A stretch of DNA of 64,000 nucleotides from Vogesella aquatica. GTDB taxonomy: Bacteria; Pseudomonadota; Gammaproteobacteria; Burkholderiales; Chromobacteriaceae. The first letter of the stretch is position 1. Every line of letters starts with the position of its first letter. The notes under the pieces are model-generated. The model was not told where the DNA came from, ran no database searches, and saw only the letters and a program-made list of their open reading frames with translations. Both the position numbers and the translations under genes were made by a program. Positions 9,808-18,053 of this stretch are shown in pieces. The stretch lies in NCBI RefSeq assembly GCF_028548455.1, contig NZ_JAQQLF010000015.1, positions 47,085 to 111,084 of the forward strand. The letters are read 5' to 3'.

Positions 9808-9857
9808 TGCGGCCAACCTTGCTCTCCAACCCCAGCACGGCCACGGTTGGCCGCATC
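9806..9857 (+). repeat. Inverted pair of the TGCGGCCAAC repeat around the msrQ start
   Basis: Two copies of the dispersed repeat face each other and make a perfect 13-bp inverted repeat (GATGCGGCCAACC at 9806-9818, its complement at 9845-9857) with a 26-base loop. The msrQ ATG (9807-9809) lies inside the left arm, so a hairpin in the mRNA would bury the start codon. No T run follows, so it is not a simple terminator. Confidence 0.6.
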
Positions 9858-10433
9858 AAGGCGCTGCTGTTCGTGCTGTGCCTGCTGCCGCTGGCCATCA
9901 GCCTGTGGCAGGCTCTTGGCGGCCAGGCGGTGAACCCGGTGGAAACGCTCACCCGCGACAGCGGCAGCTGGGCGCTGAACCTGCTGCTGGCTGGCCTGGC
10001 CGTTACCCCGTTGCGCCGCCTGGGCGCGCCCGGATGGCTGCTGCGCCTGCGCCGCATGCTGGGGCTGTATGCTTTCTTTTACGCCAGCGTGCACTTGCTG
10101 ATCTACCTGTGGCTGGACCAGCTGTTCGACTGGCCCGCCATCGTGCACGACATCATCAAGCGCCCGTTCATTACCGTCGGCATGGCGGCGTTTGCGCTGC
10201 TATTGCCGCTGGCCATCACCTCGACCGACGGCTGGCTGCGGCGGCTGAAGCGGCGCTGGGGCCAGCTGCACCGGCTGGTCTACCTGCTGGCGGTGCTGGC
10301 GGTGATCCACTACCTGTGGCTGGTCAAACGCGATCTCACCGAGCCGCTGTTGTACGCGGCGGTACTGGGGCTGCTGCTGGGGCTGCGGCTGTGGTGGCGC
10401 TTGCGGCCAACCATGGGGCCGCGGGTACAATAG
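9807..10433 (+). CDS. msrQ: MsrQ, haem-binding membrane subunit of MsrPQ
   Basis: A 208-residue inner-membrane protein of the ferric-reductase-like family. It has several membrane segments, and conserved histidines lie in ASVHLLIYLW and in QLHRLVYLLAVLAVIHYLW. It passes electrons from the quinone pool or a flavin to MsrP. The start ATG overlaps the msrP stop by one base; there is no clear ribosome binding site of its own, which suggests coupled translation. Two copies of the dispersed 9-mer flank the start region and a third is near the end (10403). Confidence 0.93.
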   Translation: MRPTLLSNPSTATVGRIKALLFVLCLLPLAISLWQALGGQAVNPVETLTRDSGSWALNLLLAGLAVTPLRRLGAPGWLLRLRRMLGLYAFFYASVHLLIYLWLDQLFDWPAIVHDIIKRPFITVGMAAFALLLPLAITSTDGWLRRLKRRWGQLHRLVYLLAVLAVIHYLWLVKRDLTEPLLYAAVLGLLLGLRLWWRLRPTMGPRVQ

Positions 10434-10464
10434 CGCCCTGTCTTACCCTGCCCTATCGATAGCC

Positions 10465-10944
10465 ATGTCCAAGGAAAAAGCCCCGGTCACCCAGGCGGTG
10501 CGCATGCTGCGCGAACACCAGGTGGCCTATACCGAGCATCTGTACAAATACGAAGAAAAAGGCGGCACCCGCGTGTCGGCGCGCGAGCTGGGCGTAGACG
10601 AGCACGCGGTGATCAAGACGCTGATCATGGAGGACGAGCTGCGCAAGCCGCTGGTGGTGCTGATGCACGGTGACCGCGAAGTGGCCACCGGCGTGCTGGC
10701 CAAGCAGATCGGCGCCAAGAAGATCACGCCGTGCGACCCGAAAACCGCCGACAAGCACAGCGGCTACCAGGTAGGTGGCACCAGCCCGTTTGGCACCAAG
10801 AGCAAGCTGCCGGTGTATATGGAAGCCGGCATTGCCGGGCTGGAACGGATCTACATCAACGGTGGCAAGCGCGGTTTTCTGGTGGGCATGGCACCGGCCG
10901 AGCTGCAACGCGTGCTGCAGCCGGTACTGGTAAAAGCCTGCTGA
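10465..10944 (+). CDS. ybaK: YbaK/EbsC-family aminoacyl-tRNA deacylase
   Basis: A 159-residue cytoplasmic protein matching the YbaK family, which hydrolyses Cys-tRNA(Pro) made by misacylation. Visible family marks are the conserved lysine in AVIKTLIM (about residue 51), the GDREV region, and the GGTSPFGTK motif near residue 110. Length is normal (E. coli 159). It lies 31 bases past msrQ on the same strand and is convergent with the exporter gene, with no room for a terminator between the two stops. Confidence 0.93.
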   Translation: MSKEKAPVTQAVRMLREHQVAYTEHLYKYEEKGGTRVSARELGVDEHAVIKTLIMEDELRKPLVVLMHGDREVATGVLAKQIGAKKITPCDPKTADKHSGYQVGGTSPFGTKSKLPVYMEAGIAGLERIYINGGKRGFLVGMAPAELQRVLQPVLVKAC

Positions 10945-12147
10945 TTACACCGGCCGCAGGATACGGCGGCGATAAGCGCTGCGCAGCACAAAGCCCGCCA
11001 CCAGGAAGCCCAGCATGGTCAGCGCCAGGCTCTGCACGCTACCCCATACCAACGGTGAAATCACCCCGGCCAGCAGCGTGGAAAACATGGTCTGCACAAA
11101 GCCCTGCACCGACGACACCGTGCCGCGCAGGTGCGGAAACTGGTCCATCAGCGTCAGTGTCATCGACGGTGCCGACATCGACATCCCAGTGGTGTACAGC
11201 GCCAGCGGCAATACTGCCCACGGCACCGACGGCGTCATCAGGAAAGCCTGCAGCAAGTTGGCCGCCGTGGCGGTAAACATCAGCACATAGCCGATATTGA
11301 CGATGGTGCGGGTATCGCGCCGCCCGGCCAGCTTGCCGGACAGAAACGCGCCAAACATGATGCCGGACACGATGGGGCCGAACATCCACAGAAAATCGTT
11401 ATGCCCCAAGCCCAGGTGCTGCATGACGAACACCGGTGCCGACGGGATGTACACGAAAAAGCCGGCAAAATTGCACGACACCGCCAGCGCCAGCAGCTGG
11501 AACTCGCGCTTGCGGCCAACCTCCAGATAATTGGCCAGCAGCTGTCGCCACGCAAATGGCGTACGCGCCGCCACCGGGTGCGTTTCCGGCAGGGCACGCC
11601 AGCACAAGGCAAAGATCACCACCCCCAGCAGGGCCAGGAACACAAAGATGGCACGCCAGCCCAGGGCCCCGAACAGCATGCCGCCGATCAGCGGTGCGAT
11701 GGCCGGCGACAAGGAAAACAGCATGGTGACCTGCGACATCATGCGCTGCGCATCGTGGCCGTGGAAGGTATCGCGGATGATCGCCCGCCCTACTACCAGC
11801 CCGGCACCGCCACACAGGCCCTGCAGGCCACGGAACAACAGCAAGATACCCAGGTTGGGGGCCAGCGCGCAGCCTACCGAGGCCACGGCGAACACCAGCG
11901 TGGACGCCATAATCACCGCACGGCGGCCGACCGAGTCGGAAATGGCACCGTGCCACAGCATCATCACGGCATAGCAAAACAGGTAGATCGACAGGGTTTG
12001 CTGCATTTCGATGGGTGATGCCCCCAGCGAAGCCCCCATTTCGTGCATGGCCGGCAAAAAGGTATCGATGGAGAACGGCCCCAGCGATGCCAAAGCGGCC
12101 AGCATCAGCGCCAGCACGCCAAAACGGCGGTTAGATGAATCAGACAT
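10945..12147 (-). CDS. Bcr/CflA-type MFS drug exporter
   Basis: About 400 residues with 12 predicted membrane segments. The N-terminal SIDTFLPAM motif and SDSVGRRAV loop between helices 2 and 3 are typical of the DHA1 drug:proton antiporters related to Bcr and CflA. The substrate cannot be read from the sequence. The ATG at 12147 is chosen; an in-frame GTG at 12195 would add 16 residues but is not supported by a ribosome binding site. It is divergent from the arsC-like gene. Confidence 0.88.
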   Translation of the reverse strand: MSDSSNRRFGVLALMLAALASLGPFSIDTFLPAMHEMGASLGASPIEMQQTLSIYLFCYAVMMLWHGAISDSVGRRAVIMASTLVFAVASVGCALAPNLGILLLFRGLQGLCGGAGLVVGRAIIRDTFHGHDAQRMMSQVTMLFSLSPAIAPLIGGMLFGALGWRAIFVFLALLGVVIFALCWRALPETHPVAARTPFAWRQLLANYLEVGRKREFQLLALAVSCNFAGFFVYIPSAPVFVMQHLGLGHNDFLWMFGPIVSGIMFGAFLSGKLAGRRDTRTIVNIGYVLMFTATAANLLQAFLMTPSVPWAVLPLALYTTGMSMSAPSMTLTLMDQFPHLRGTVSSVQGFVQTMFSTLLAGVISPLVWGSVQSLALTMLGFLVAGFVLRSAYRRRILRPV

Positions 12148-12218
12148 GTAAAAAAAGACTTTCTTGCCCAGAAAACTGCGATATAAAAGTGACACTCTCG
12201 CAGCACATGGAAAGCATC

Positions 12219-12563
12219 ATGATTCGTTACTACCACAACCCGCGCTGCTCGAAATCCCGCGAAGGCTTGCAACTGCTGCAACAGCACGGCGCCCAGCTGG
12301 AGGTGATCGAGTACCTGAAAACCCCGCCATCGGCCGACGAGCTGGCCGCCATCATCGCCATGCTGGGGGGGGACCCGCGCAGCATGATGCGCAAGAAGGA
12401 AGAAGAATACGCCGCCCTGCACCTGGACGACGTGACACTGGAAAACAAGCACCTGATCCAGGCCATGCTGGCCCACCCCAAGCTGATCGAGCGCCCACTG
12501 GCGGTGAGCAACGGCAAAGCCGCTATCGGGCGGCCACCAGAAAACCTGCTGGCACTATTATAG
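12219..12563 (+). CDS. arsC: ArsC-family thioredoxin-fold reductase (arsenate reductase type)
   Basis: A 114-residue protein starting IRYYHNPRCSKSREGL; the catalytic cysteine of the ArsC motif is in NPRCSKSR (Cys9). The later family motif ERPLAVSNGKAAIGRPPEN gives the third conserved arginine region. It would use glutathione/glutaredoxin to reduce arsenate, but no arsenite pump or ArsR regulator is nearby, so the physiological role is uncertain; YfgD-like relatives share this pattern. The ATG at 12219 has GGAAA about 6 bases upstream. Confidence 0.88.
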   Translation: MIRYYHNPRCSKSREGLQLLQQHGAQLEVIEYLKTPPSADELAAIIAMLGGDPRSMMRKKEEEYAALHLDDVTLENKHLIQAMLAHPKLIERPLAVSNGKAAIGRPPENLLALL

Positions 12564-12661
12564 TGTAAAGGGCGGCCAGGCCTGCCGCCTGCACCAGCCC
12601 ATGGGCATACCTGCAGCCACCACCGGTGACAGCAACCAGAAAAACTATTGCAGTTCAAGCA

Positions 12662-12699
12662 GATAGAACAATCCCCGGCAAGCCGGGGATTGTTCTATC
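12662..12699. terminator. Perfect 18-bp inverted repeat between convergent genes
   Basis: Both arms (GATAGAACAATCCCCGGC and its exact complement) are separated by two bases. The GC-rich core followed by ATTGTTCTATC reads the same from either strand. It lies between the arsC-like gene and mrcA, whose ends converge here, and probably acts as a bidirectional terminator although it lacks a clean T run. Confidence 0.6.
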
Positions 12700-12725
12700 C
12701 AGCAGATCAGTGTGTTTACCGCCTT

Positions 12726-15104
12726 TTAGAACAGCTGGTCTTTCACGTTCTCCACTGCATCTTGCACAGGTGCCGCCGGCTCCTCGGCACCGGCACCGGA
12801 TGCGTCACTATCTTCACTACGGTCAGCACCCGGTACCGAACCACGGTTATTGATACGCAGCTCAGGGTTGGTACGCTGGAATTCTTCCAGGTAATACTCA
12901 TCATTGCCGCGCAAACCGGCCCCCGGTTTCACCACCACGCCGGCAGGCGGCGGCAGCTCGACATCCGGCACACCTTTCAGCGCATTGCTCATGTAATTGA
13001 CCCAGATCGGCAAGGCGGCGGTGCCACCATAACCGTAACGCCCCAGGCTACGCGGCTGGTCAAAACCTACCCAGGTCACTGCCACCAGATTCGGATTGAA
13101 ACCGGCAAACCACGCATCACGGAAATCGTTGGTCGTGCCGGTCTTGCCCGCGATATCGTTGCGACCCAGCGCCATGGCACGGTTGGCCGTACCGTAACGC
13201 ACTACATCGCGCATCATGTTGCTGATAATGAATGCATTGCGCGGGTCGATGGCCTGCGGGGCATTCTGCCCGGCGATAGCGGGCAGTGTGCGCGCCAGCA
13301 CACGGCCACCTGCGTCTTCGATACGGTCGATGAAGTAGGCGCGGGTGCGGAAGCCACCGTTGGCAAACACCGAGTAGCCTTCGGCAATTTGCATGGGCGT
13401 GGCGGTACCTGCCCCCAGCGCCATGGTGAGATAGGCCGGGATATTCTTGCCGTCAAAACCGAAATGCTGCACGTACTGCTGGCCAAAATCGGTACCGATG
13501 GACATCAGGATACGGATAGACACCAGGTTCTTGGACAAGGCCAGCGCCCGGCGCATGGTAATCATGCCCGCATAGCGGCCATCATCGTTTTTCGGGTCCC
13601 AGCTCTGGCCGCCTATGGTTTGCGGGTCTACCGTGATCGGCGCATCGTTGATCATGGTGGAAGGTGTAAAGCCCCGGTCCAGCGCAGCGGAGTAAATAAA
13701 CGGTTTAAAGGTGGAGCCCGGCTGACGGATAGCCTGGGTCACGTGGTTGAACGGGCTGCGGTTAAAATCAAAACCGCCCACCAGCGAACGGATGGCGCCA
13801 GTACGCGGGTCCATCGAGACAAAGCCGCCTTCTACCTCGGGCATCTGGGTAATCTGCCAGCCACCCTTGGCATCCTGCACCACCCGCACATGGGCACCGG
13901 GGCGCAGGCGCTGTGCCGGTGTAACGCGCTCGGAGAGCGCAGAGCGGGCAAAGCTCAGGCCACTACCGGTGATGTCTACTTTTTTGCCGCCGCGCAGGTA
14001 CACGCGTACGCGCGACGGGCTCGCAGCCAGCACGATGGCCGGCTGCATATTGCCGCTGTCGCGAATGGCAGCCAGCGACTCGTCCAGCGCCTCTTCCAGC
14101 TCATCCGGTGCAATGGCAGACAGGTCGGTAAACGCTTCCGGGCCACGATAAGCCTGGCGGCGGTCATAGTCTATCAGGCCGGCACGCAGCGAATCGAATG
14201 CCCACTGCTGATGCTTGCTGTCCAGCGTGGTGTACACGCGATAGCCCTCGGTATACGCCGCCTCTTTGTAGCGGCCATACATGGCCTGGCGCACCATTTC
14301 GGCCATGTACTGCGCAGGTAGACTGGCCTCCAGCGTGGGCTTGGCCAATACCGTGGGCTCGGCCTTGGCCTGCTCGTATTCGTCACCATTGATAAAGCGC
14401 AGCTCGTGCATGCGGCGCAACACATACAGCTGGCGCAAGCGCGCACGTTCCGGATTAACAACAGGGTTGTAGCTGGAAGGGGCTTTGGGCAAACCCGCCA
14501 GCATGGCCATTTCGGCCACGCTCAGATTGGCCAAAGGCTTGCCATAATAGGCTTGCGCGGCCGCAGAAAAGCCGTAAGCACGCTGTCCGAGGTAGATTTG
14601 ATTGATATACAGTTCTAAGATCTGGTCTTTCGATAAAGTATGCTCAATCTTGAACGCCAGCAGCGCTTCATTGAATTTTCGCGTGAACGTGCGCTCGCTG
14701 GATAAGAAGAAATTTTTTGCCACTTGCATAGTAATGGTGCTTGCACCAGAGTGCGCGCGACCGGATACTATATTGCCAACTGCAGCACGCAACACGCCCA
14801 GATAATCAATACCGCCATGCTGGTAAAAGCGTTCGTCTTCTGCGGCCAACAGTGCCTGTTTCATATGCTGCGGCACATCCTGGATGCGGGTAAAAGAGCG
14901 GCGCTCTTCACCGAATTCGCCAATCAGGACATTATCGGCAGAATAGACACGCAGTGGCATCTTGGGACGATAGTCGGTCAGTACATCCAGGCTGGGCAAG
15001 CGTGGATAGGTAATCACCACGGCAATCAGCATCAGGCCCGCTACAATAACGGCCAAGCCGGCAAGCAGGCCTGCGGTAACGGTAAAAAAGCGCTGGAGCA
15101 TCAT
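12726..15104 (-). CDS. mrcA: Penicillin-binding protein 1A
   Basis: A 792-residue bifunctional peptidoglycan synthase with one N-terminal membrane anchor (about residues 8-30). The glycosyltransferase domain shows EDERFYQHGGID near residue 75. The transpeptidase active serine is about Ser464 in GSTFKPF, with SKN-like ALSKNLVSI and KTGTTNDFRDAWF following. An extra OB-type segment lies between the two domains, as usual for class A PBP1a. It is divergent from the pilM operon, the standard arrangement in beta- and gammaproteobacteria. Translation starts at 15104 or at the adjacent ATG 15101. Confidence 0.96.
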   Translation of the reverse strand: MMLQRFFTVTAGLLAGLAVIVAGLMLIAVVITYPRLPSLDVLTDYRPKMPLRVYSADNVLIGEFGEERRSFTRIQDVPQHMKQALLAAEDERFYQHGGIDYLGVLRAAVGNIVSGRAHSGASTITMQVAKNFFLSSERTFTRKFNEALLAFKIEHTLSKDQILELYINQIYLGQRAYGFSAAAQAYYGKPLANLSVAEMAMLAGLPKAPSSYNPVVNPERARLRQLYVLRRMHELRFINGDEYEQAKAEPTVLAKPTLEASLPAQYMAEMVRQAMYGRYKEAAYTEGYRVYTTLDSKHQQWAFDSLRAGLIDYDRRQAYRGPEAFTDLSAIAPDELEEALDESLAAIRDSGNMQPAIVLAASPSRVRVYLRGGKKVDITGSGLSFARSALSERVTPAQRLRPGAHVRVVQDAKGGWQITQMPEVEGGFVSMDPRTGAIRSLVGGFDFNRSPFNHVTQAIRQPGSTFKPFIYSAALDRGFTPSTMINDAPITVDPQTIGGQSWDPKNDDGRYAGMITMRRALALSKNLVSIRILMSIGTDFGQQYVQHFGFDGKNIPAYLTMALGAGTATPMQIAEGYSVFANGGFRTRAYFIDRIEDAGGRVLARTLPAIAGQNAPQAIDPRNAFIISNMMRDVVRYGTANRAMALGRNDIAGKTGTTNDFRDAWFAGFNPNLVAVTWVGFDQPRSLGRYGYGGTAALPIWVNYMSNALKGVPDVELPPPAGVVVKPGAGLRGNDEYYLEEFQRTNPELRINNRGSVPGADRSEDSDASGAGAEEPAAPVQDAVENVKDQLF

Positions 15105-15131
15105 TGTTCTAGCCTATAAAAGTGATGGCGC

Positions 15132-15137
15132 ATTATA
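15132..15137 (-). promoter_or_regulatory. -10 box of mrcA
   Basis: A perfect TATAAT on the minus strand, about 30 bases upstream of the mrcA start. The -35 (GTCTTA-like) is weak. The predicted leader is about 20 bases. Confidence 0.45.
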
Positions 15138-15205
15138 ACCGCAAGGTGGCGCCTTAAGACGAATAGCAAACGTACACCCCGGTGTGCACTGCAACAAGGA
15201 GGTTG

Positions 15206-16360
15206 GTGACCAGCCGATTACGGCGGCACCTGATAATGATGCCTGGAGAAAAAAGTCGTTTCGATAGAAACCGCCTTCAACAGCTATTCAGCAGTTGGCT
15301 CCCCTCATCACGCCAATCCATGCTTGGCCTGGACATCAGCTCCACCTCCATCAAAATGGTAGAACTCAGCCGCAGCGGACGCACCCCGCAGCTGGAACGC
15401 TACGTGGTGGAACCGCTGGCCAAAGACCTGATTACCGACGGCAACATCAATAATATGGACGAGGTAGCCGATGCTATCCGTCGCGCCTGGCACCGCCTGG
15501 GCTCCCCGACACGCCGCGCAGCCATTGCCCTGCCTACGTCCATGGCCATCTACAAGAAAATCCTGGTACCCGCCGCCGCGCTGGGGGACGACCTGGAAAT
15601 GCAGGTAGAAAATGAAGCCAACCAGTACATCCCTTTCCCGCTGGATGAAGTCAATCTGGACTATCAGGTGCTGGGGCCATCCAGCAATAGTGCAGACGAC
15701 CTGGACGTCATGATTTGCGCTTCCCGCAAAGAGAAAGTGGAAGAACGCGTGGCGGTAGCCGAGATGGCCGGCCTGAAGGTAGAAATTGTCGATATCGACG
15801 CCTTTGCCATGATGACCGCCTTCGAGCAGATTCAGCAGCAGCTGCCTGATCAAGGCATGAACCAGACCTTTGCCCTGTTCGATATCGGCGCCAGCAAAAT
15901 ACACTGCTCGGTCATCCGTAACGGCCAGCAGCTTTACTACCGCGAACAGGTGTTTGGTGGCGTACAGCTGACACGCGATATCCAGCGCCGCTATGGCTAT
16001 ACCTACGAAGAAGCCGAAGCCGGCAAACGCAGCATGTCGCTGCCAGACGGCTACGAGGCCGAGCTGCTTTACCCATTTGTGGATTCGCTCGCGCAGGAAA
16101 TCCAGCGTGCCTTGCAGTTTTTCTACACCACGGTAAGCGTGTCGCAATATCTGCGCGTGGACTACATCCTGCTAGCCGGTGGCTGCAGCATGCTGTCCGG
16201 CCTGGATGACGCCATTCTGAACCGTACACAGATCAGCACCATGATTGCCAACCCGTTTACCACCATGACACAGGCACCGGGCATACAGCTGAAGGCGTTA
16301 CTACTAGACGCGCCATCGCTGCTGGTATCATGCGGCTTGGCCCTGCGGAGATTTGACTAG
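15206..16360 (+). CDS. pilM: Type IV pilus assembly ATPase-fold protein PilM
   Basis: About 384 residues of actin-like (FtsA/MreB) fold. The first phosphate loop is in LGLDISSTSIKMVELSRSG and the second in LFDIGASKIHCSVI; the C-terminal VDYILLAGGCSML is the adenosine motif. PilM sits on the cytoplasmic face and binds the N-terminal tail of PilN. The GTG at 15206 is chosen because AAGGAGG lies 3 bases upstream, although that spacing is short; ATGs at 15236 and 15239 in frame are the alternatives but have no ribosome binding site. First gene of the pilMNOPQ operon, ending directly at pilN. Confidence 0.93.
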   Translation: MTSRLRRHLIMMPGEKSRFDRNRLQQLFSSWLPSSRQSMLGLDISSTSIKMVELSRSGRTPQLERYVVEPLAKDLITDGNINNMDEVADAIRRAWHRLGSPTRRAAIALPTSMAIYKKILVPAAALGDDLEMQVENEANQYIPFPLDEVNLDYQVLGPSSNSADDLDVMICASRKEKVEERVAVAEMAGLKVEIVDIDAFAMMTAFEQIQQQLPDQGMNQTFALFDIGASKIHCSVIRNGQQLYYREQVFGGVQLTRDIQRRYGYTYEEAEAGKRSMSLPDGYEAELLYPFVDSLAQEIQRALQFFYTTVSVSQYLRVDYILLAGGCSMLSGLDDAILNRTQISTMIANPFTTMTQAPGIQLKALLLDAPSLLVSCGLALRRFD

Positions 16361-16930
16361 ATGATCCGCATTAACCTGCTGCCGCATCGCGAACAGAAAA
16401 AGGCTGCCCACCGCAAACGCTTCCAGACTCTGCTACTGGGCAGCATCTTGCTCGCCTTGGGCGTGACTTACCTGTGCCACATGGCGCTGGAAGACCAGAA
16501 AGCCAGCCAGCTGGCGCGTAACCAGCGCCTGGAAACAGAAATCAACAAAATCAACAGCAAACTCAGCAATATCGAGTCGCTACGCCAGAAGAAAGCCGTT
16601 TTGCTATCGCGTAAGCAGCTGGTAGAAAAACTGCAGTTTGACCGAACCCAAGCGGTATACATTTTTGACGAACTCATCCGCCTCGTACCGGAAGGGGTGT
16701 ACCTGAAAGACTTCCGCCAGACAGGCAGTAGCATTGCACTCAGTGGCTACTCTCTGTCCAGCGCGCGCGTATCGGCTTTCATGCGTAACCTGGCCGAGTC
16801 CGGTACCTTTGCCGAACCAGTGCTGATCGAGGTCAGTGCGGCCAACGTGGACAAGATACGCGCCAACCAGTTCAGCCTGAGCGTGGCGCTAAGAGCCCAG
16901 CACGCACCCAGCACCGGAGCACCACAATGA
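16361..16930 (+). CDS. pilN: Type IV pilus alignment protein PilN
   Basis: A 189-residue inner-membrane protein. The N-terminal MIRINLLPHRE motif is the PilM-binding cytoplasmic tail; a single membrane segment (about residues 23-41) and a periplasmic coiled coil (about 45-90) follow, then a ferredoxin-like domain. PilN pairs with PilO to link the motor platform to PilP and PilQ. It starts immediately after the pilM stop and overlaps pilO by four bases. Confidence 0.95.
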   Translation: MIRINLLPHREQKKAAHRKRFQTLLLGSILLALGVTYLCHMALEDQKASQLARNQRLETEINKINSKLSNIESLRQKKAVLLSRKQLVEKLQFDRTQAVYIFDELIRLVPEGVYLKDFRQTGSSIALSGYSLSSARVSAFMRNLAESGTFAEPVLIEVSAANVDKIRANQFSLSVALRAQHAPSTGAPQ

Positions 16931-17535
16931 CCCTAGACGACGTGCGCAACCTTGATTTCAAGGACATGCCCAACTGGCCGCTTCCCGGCCAGCTCGCGGC
17001 TCTGTGCCTGCTGGTTTTGCTGGTACTGGGTGCCGCCTACCTGGCGGTGTTTTCGTCGGTTCAGGATGAAATCGAACAGGCCCGTCTGCAGGAAGAACAG
17101 CTACGCCAGACTTTCGTCGACAAAAAGCGCCAGGCCAGCAACTTGGTCGCACTGGAAAACCAGCTAAAGCAGATTGAAGTCTCGTTTGGCACCCTGCTCA
17201 AACAGCTGCCTACCAAGTCCGAGATGGACTCGCTGCTGACCGAGATCAACCAAGCCGGTATTGGCCGCGGCTTGCAATTCGAGCTATTCCGACCCGCAGG
17301 CGAAGTCAAAACCGACCAGATGGCCGAGCTGCCCATTCAGATCCGCCTGACCGGCACCTATAACGAGCTGGCAGCATTTGTTACCGACGTGTCCCAGCTC
17401 TCCCGCATTGTCACCATCAGCGACATTTCGCTCACCCCGGTGGGTGATGCCAAACTCAGCCGTCTGGTCATGATGGCCACCGCTAAAACCTATCGCGCGC
17501 TGGAGGCAGAAGAGAAACTCTCTGCACCGAAATGA
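16927..17535 (+). CDS. pilO: Type IV pilus alignment protein PilO
   Basis: A 202-residue inner-membrane protein with a short cytoplasmic tail, one membrane segment (about residues 20-40), a coiled coil, and a C-terminal ferredoxin-like domain with LRGTY-like RLTGTYNELAAFV. It forms the PilN-PilO heterodimer in the periplasm. It overlaps pilN by four bases (ATGA) and pilP by four bases. Confidence 0.95.
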   Translation: MTLDDVRNLDFKDMPNWPLPGQLAALCLLVLLVLGAAYLAVFSSVQDEIEQARLQEEQLRQTFVDKKRQASNLVALENQLKQIEVSFGTLLKQLPTKSEMDSLLTEINQAGIGRGLQFELFRPAGEVKTDQMAELPIQIRLTGTYNELAAFVTDVSQLSRIVTISDISLTPVGDAKLSRLVMMATAKTYRALEAEEKLSAPK

Positions 17536-18053
17536 TCATGACGCGACTCATTCCACTGCTGTTCCTGCTGGCAGGCTGCAGCTTTACCGAACAAGACGAT
17601 CTGGAGCAATGGATGCAGCAAGCCGGCAGCGGCTTGCACGGCCAGGTGGAGCCACTGCCACAGATCGAACCCTACAAACCGTATCAGTACCGCGGGCAAG
17701 ACCTGGTTTCACCGTTTGAAACCAACCGCCTGCAGGTGGCACGCAAGAATACGGCGGGTAATCTGCCCGATACTGGCAGGCCGCGCGAGATACTGGAAAA
17801 TTACGAGCTGGACAAGCTCAAACTGGTCGGCACCATATTACTGAAATCGGAACGGCTGGGGCTGATCCAGACGCCGGAAGGGGGGATCTACCGTGTTCGC
17901 ACGGGTAGCTTCATCGGCCCCAACTACGGCATCGTGCGCTCGGTGGCAGAAACCGAAATCAAACTGGAAGAAACAGTCGAGGATGTGAACGGCGAGTGGG
18001 TAAAACAGGACAACAGCCTCTACCTGCTTCAGGAACAAGGAAAAACACCATGA
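17532..18053 (+). CDS. pilP: Type IV pilus lipoprotein PilP
   Basis: A 173-residue lipoprotein: the lipobox LLAGC puts the acylated cysteine at residue 16. The C-terminal half (LVGTILLKSERLGLIQTPEGGIYRV) is the PilP beta-domain that contacts the N0 domain of the PilQ secretin. Start at 17532, or the in-frame ATG at 17538. The stop overlaps the pilQ start. Confidence 0.95.
   Translation: MIMTRLIPLLFLLAGCSFTEQDDLEQWMQQAGSGLHGQVEPLPQIEPYKPYQYRGQDLVSPFETNRLQVARKNTAGNLPDTGRPREILENYELDKLKLVGTILLKSERLGLIQTPEGGIYRVRTGSFIGPNYGIVRSVAETEIKLEETVEDVNGEWVKQDNSLYLLQEQGKTP

Noticed and set aside
12662..12699. Perfect inverted repeat as a transposon end or attachment site
   Set aside because: Single copy in the window and placed between convergent genes, where a bidirectional terminator is the simpler explanation.
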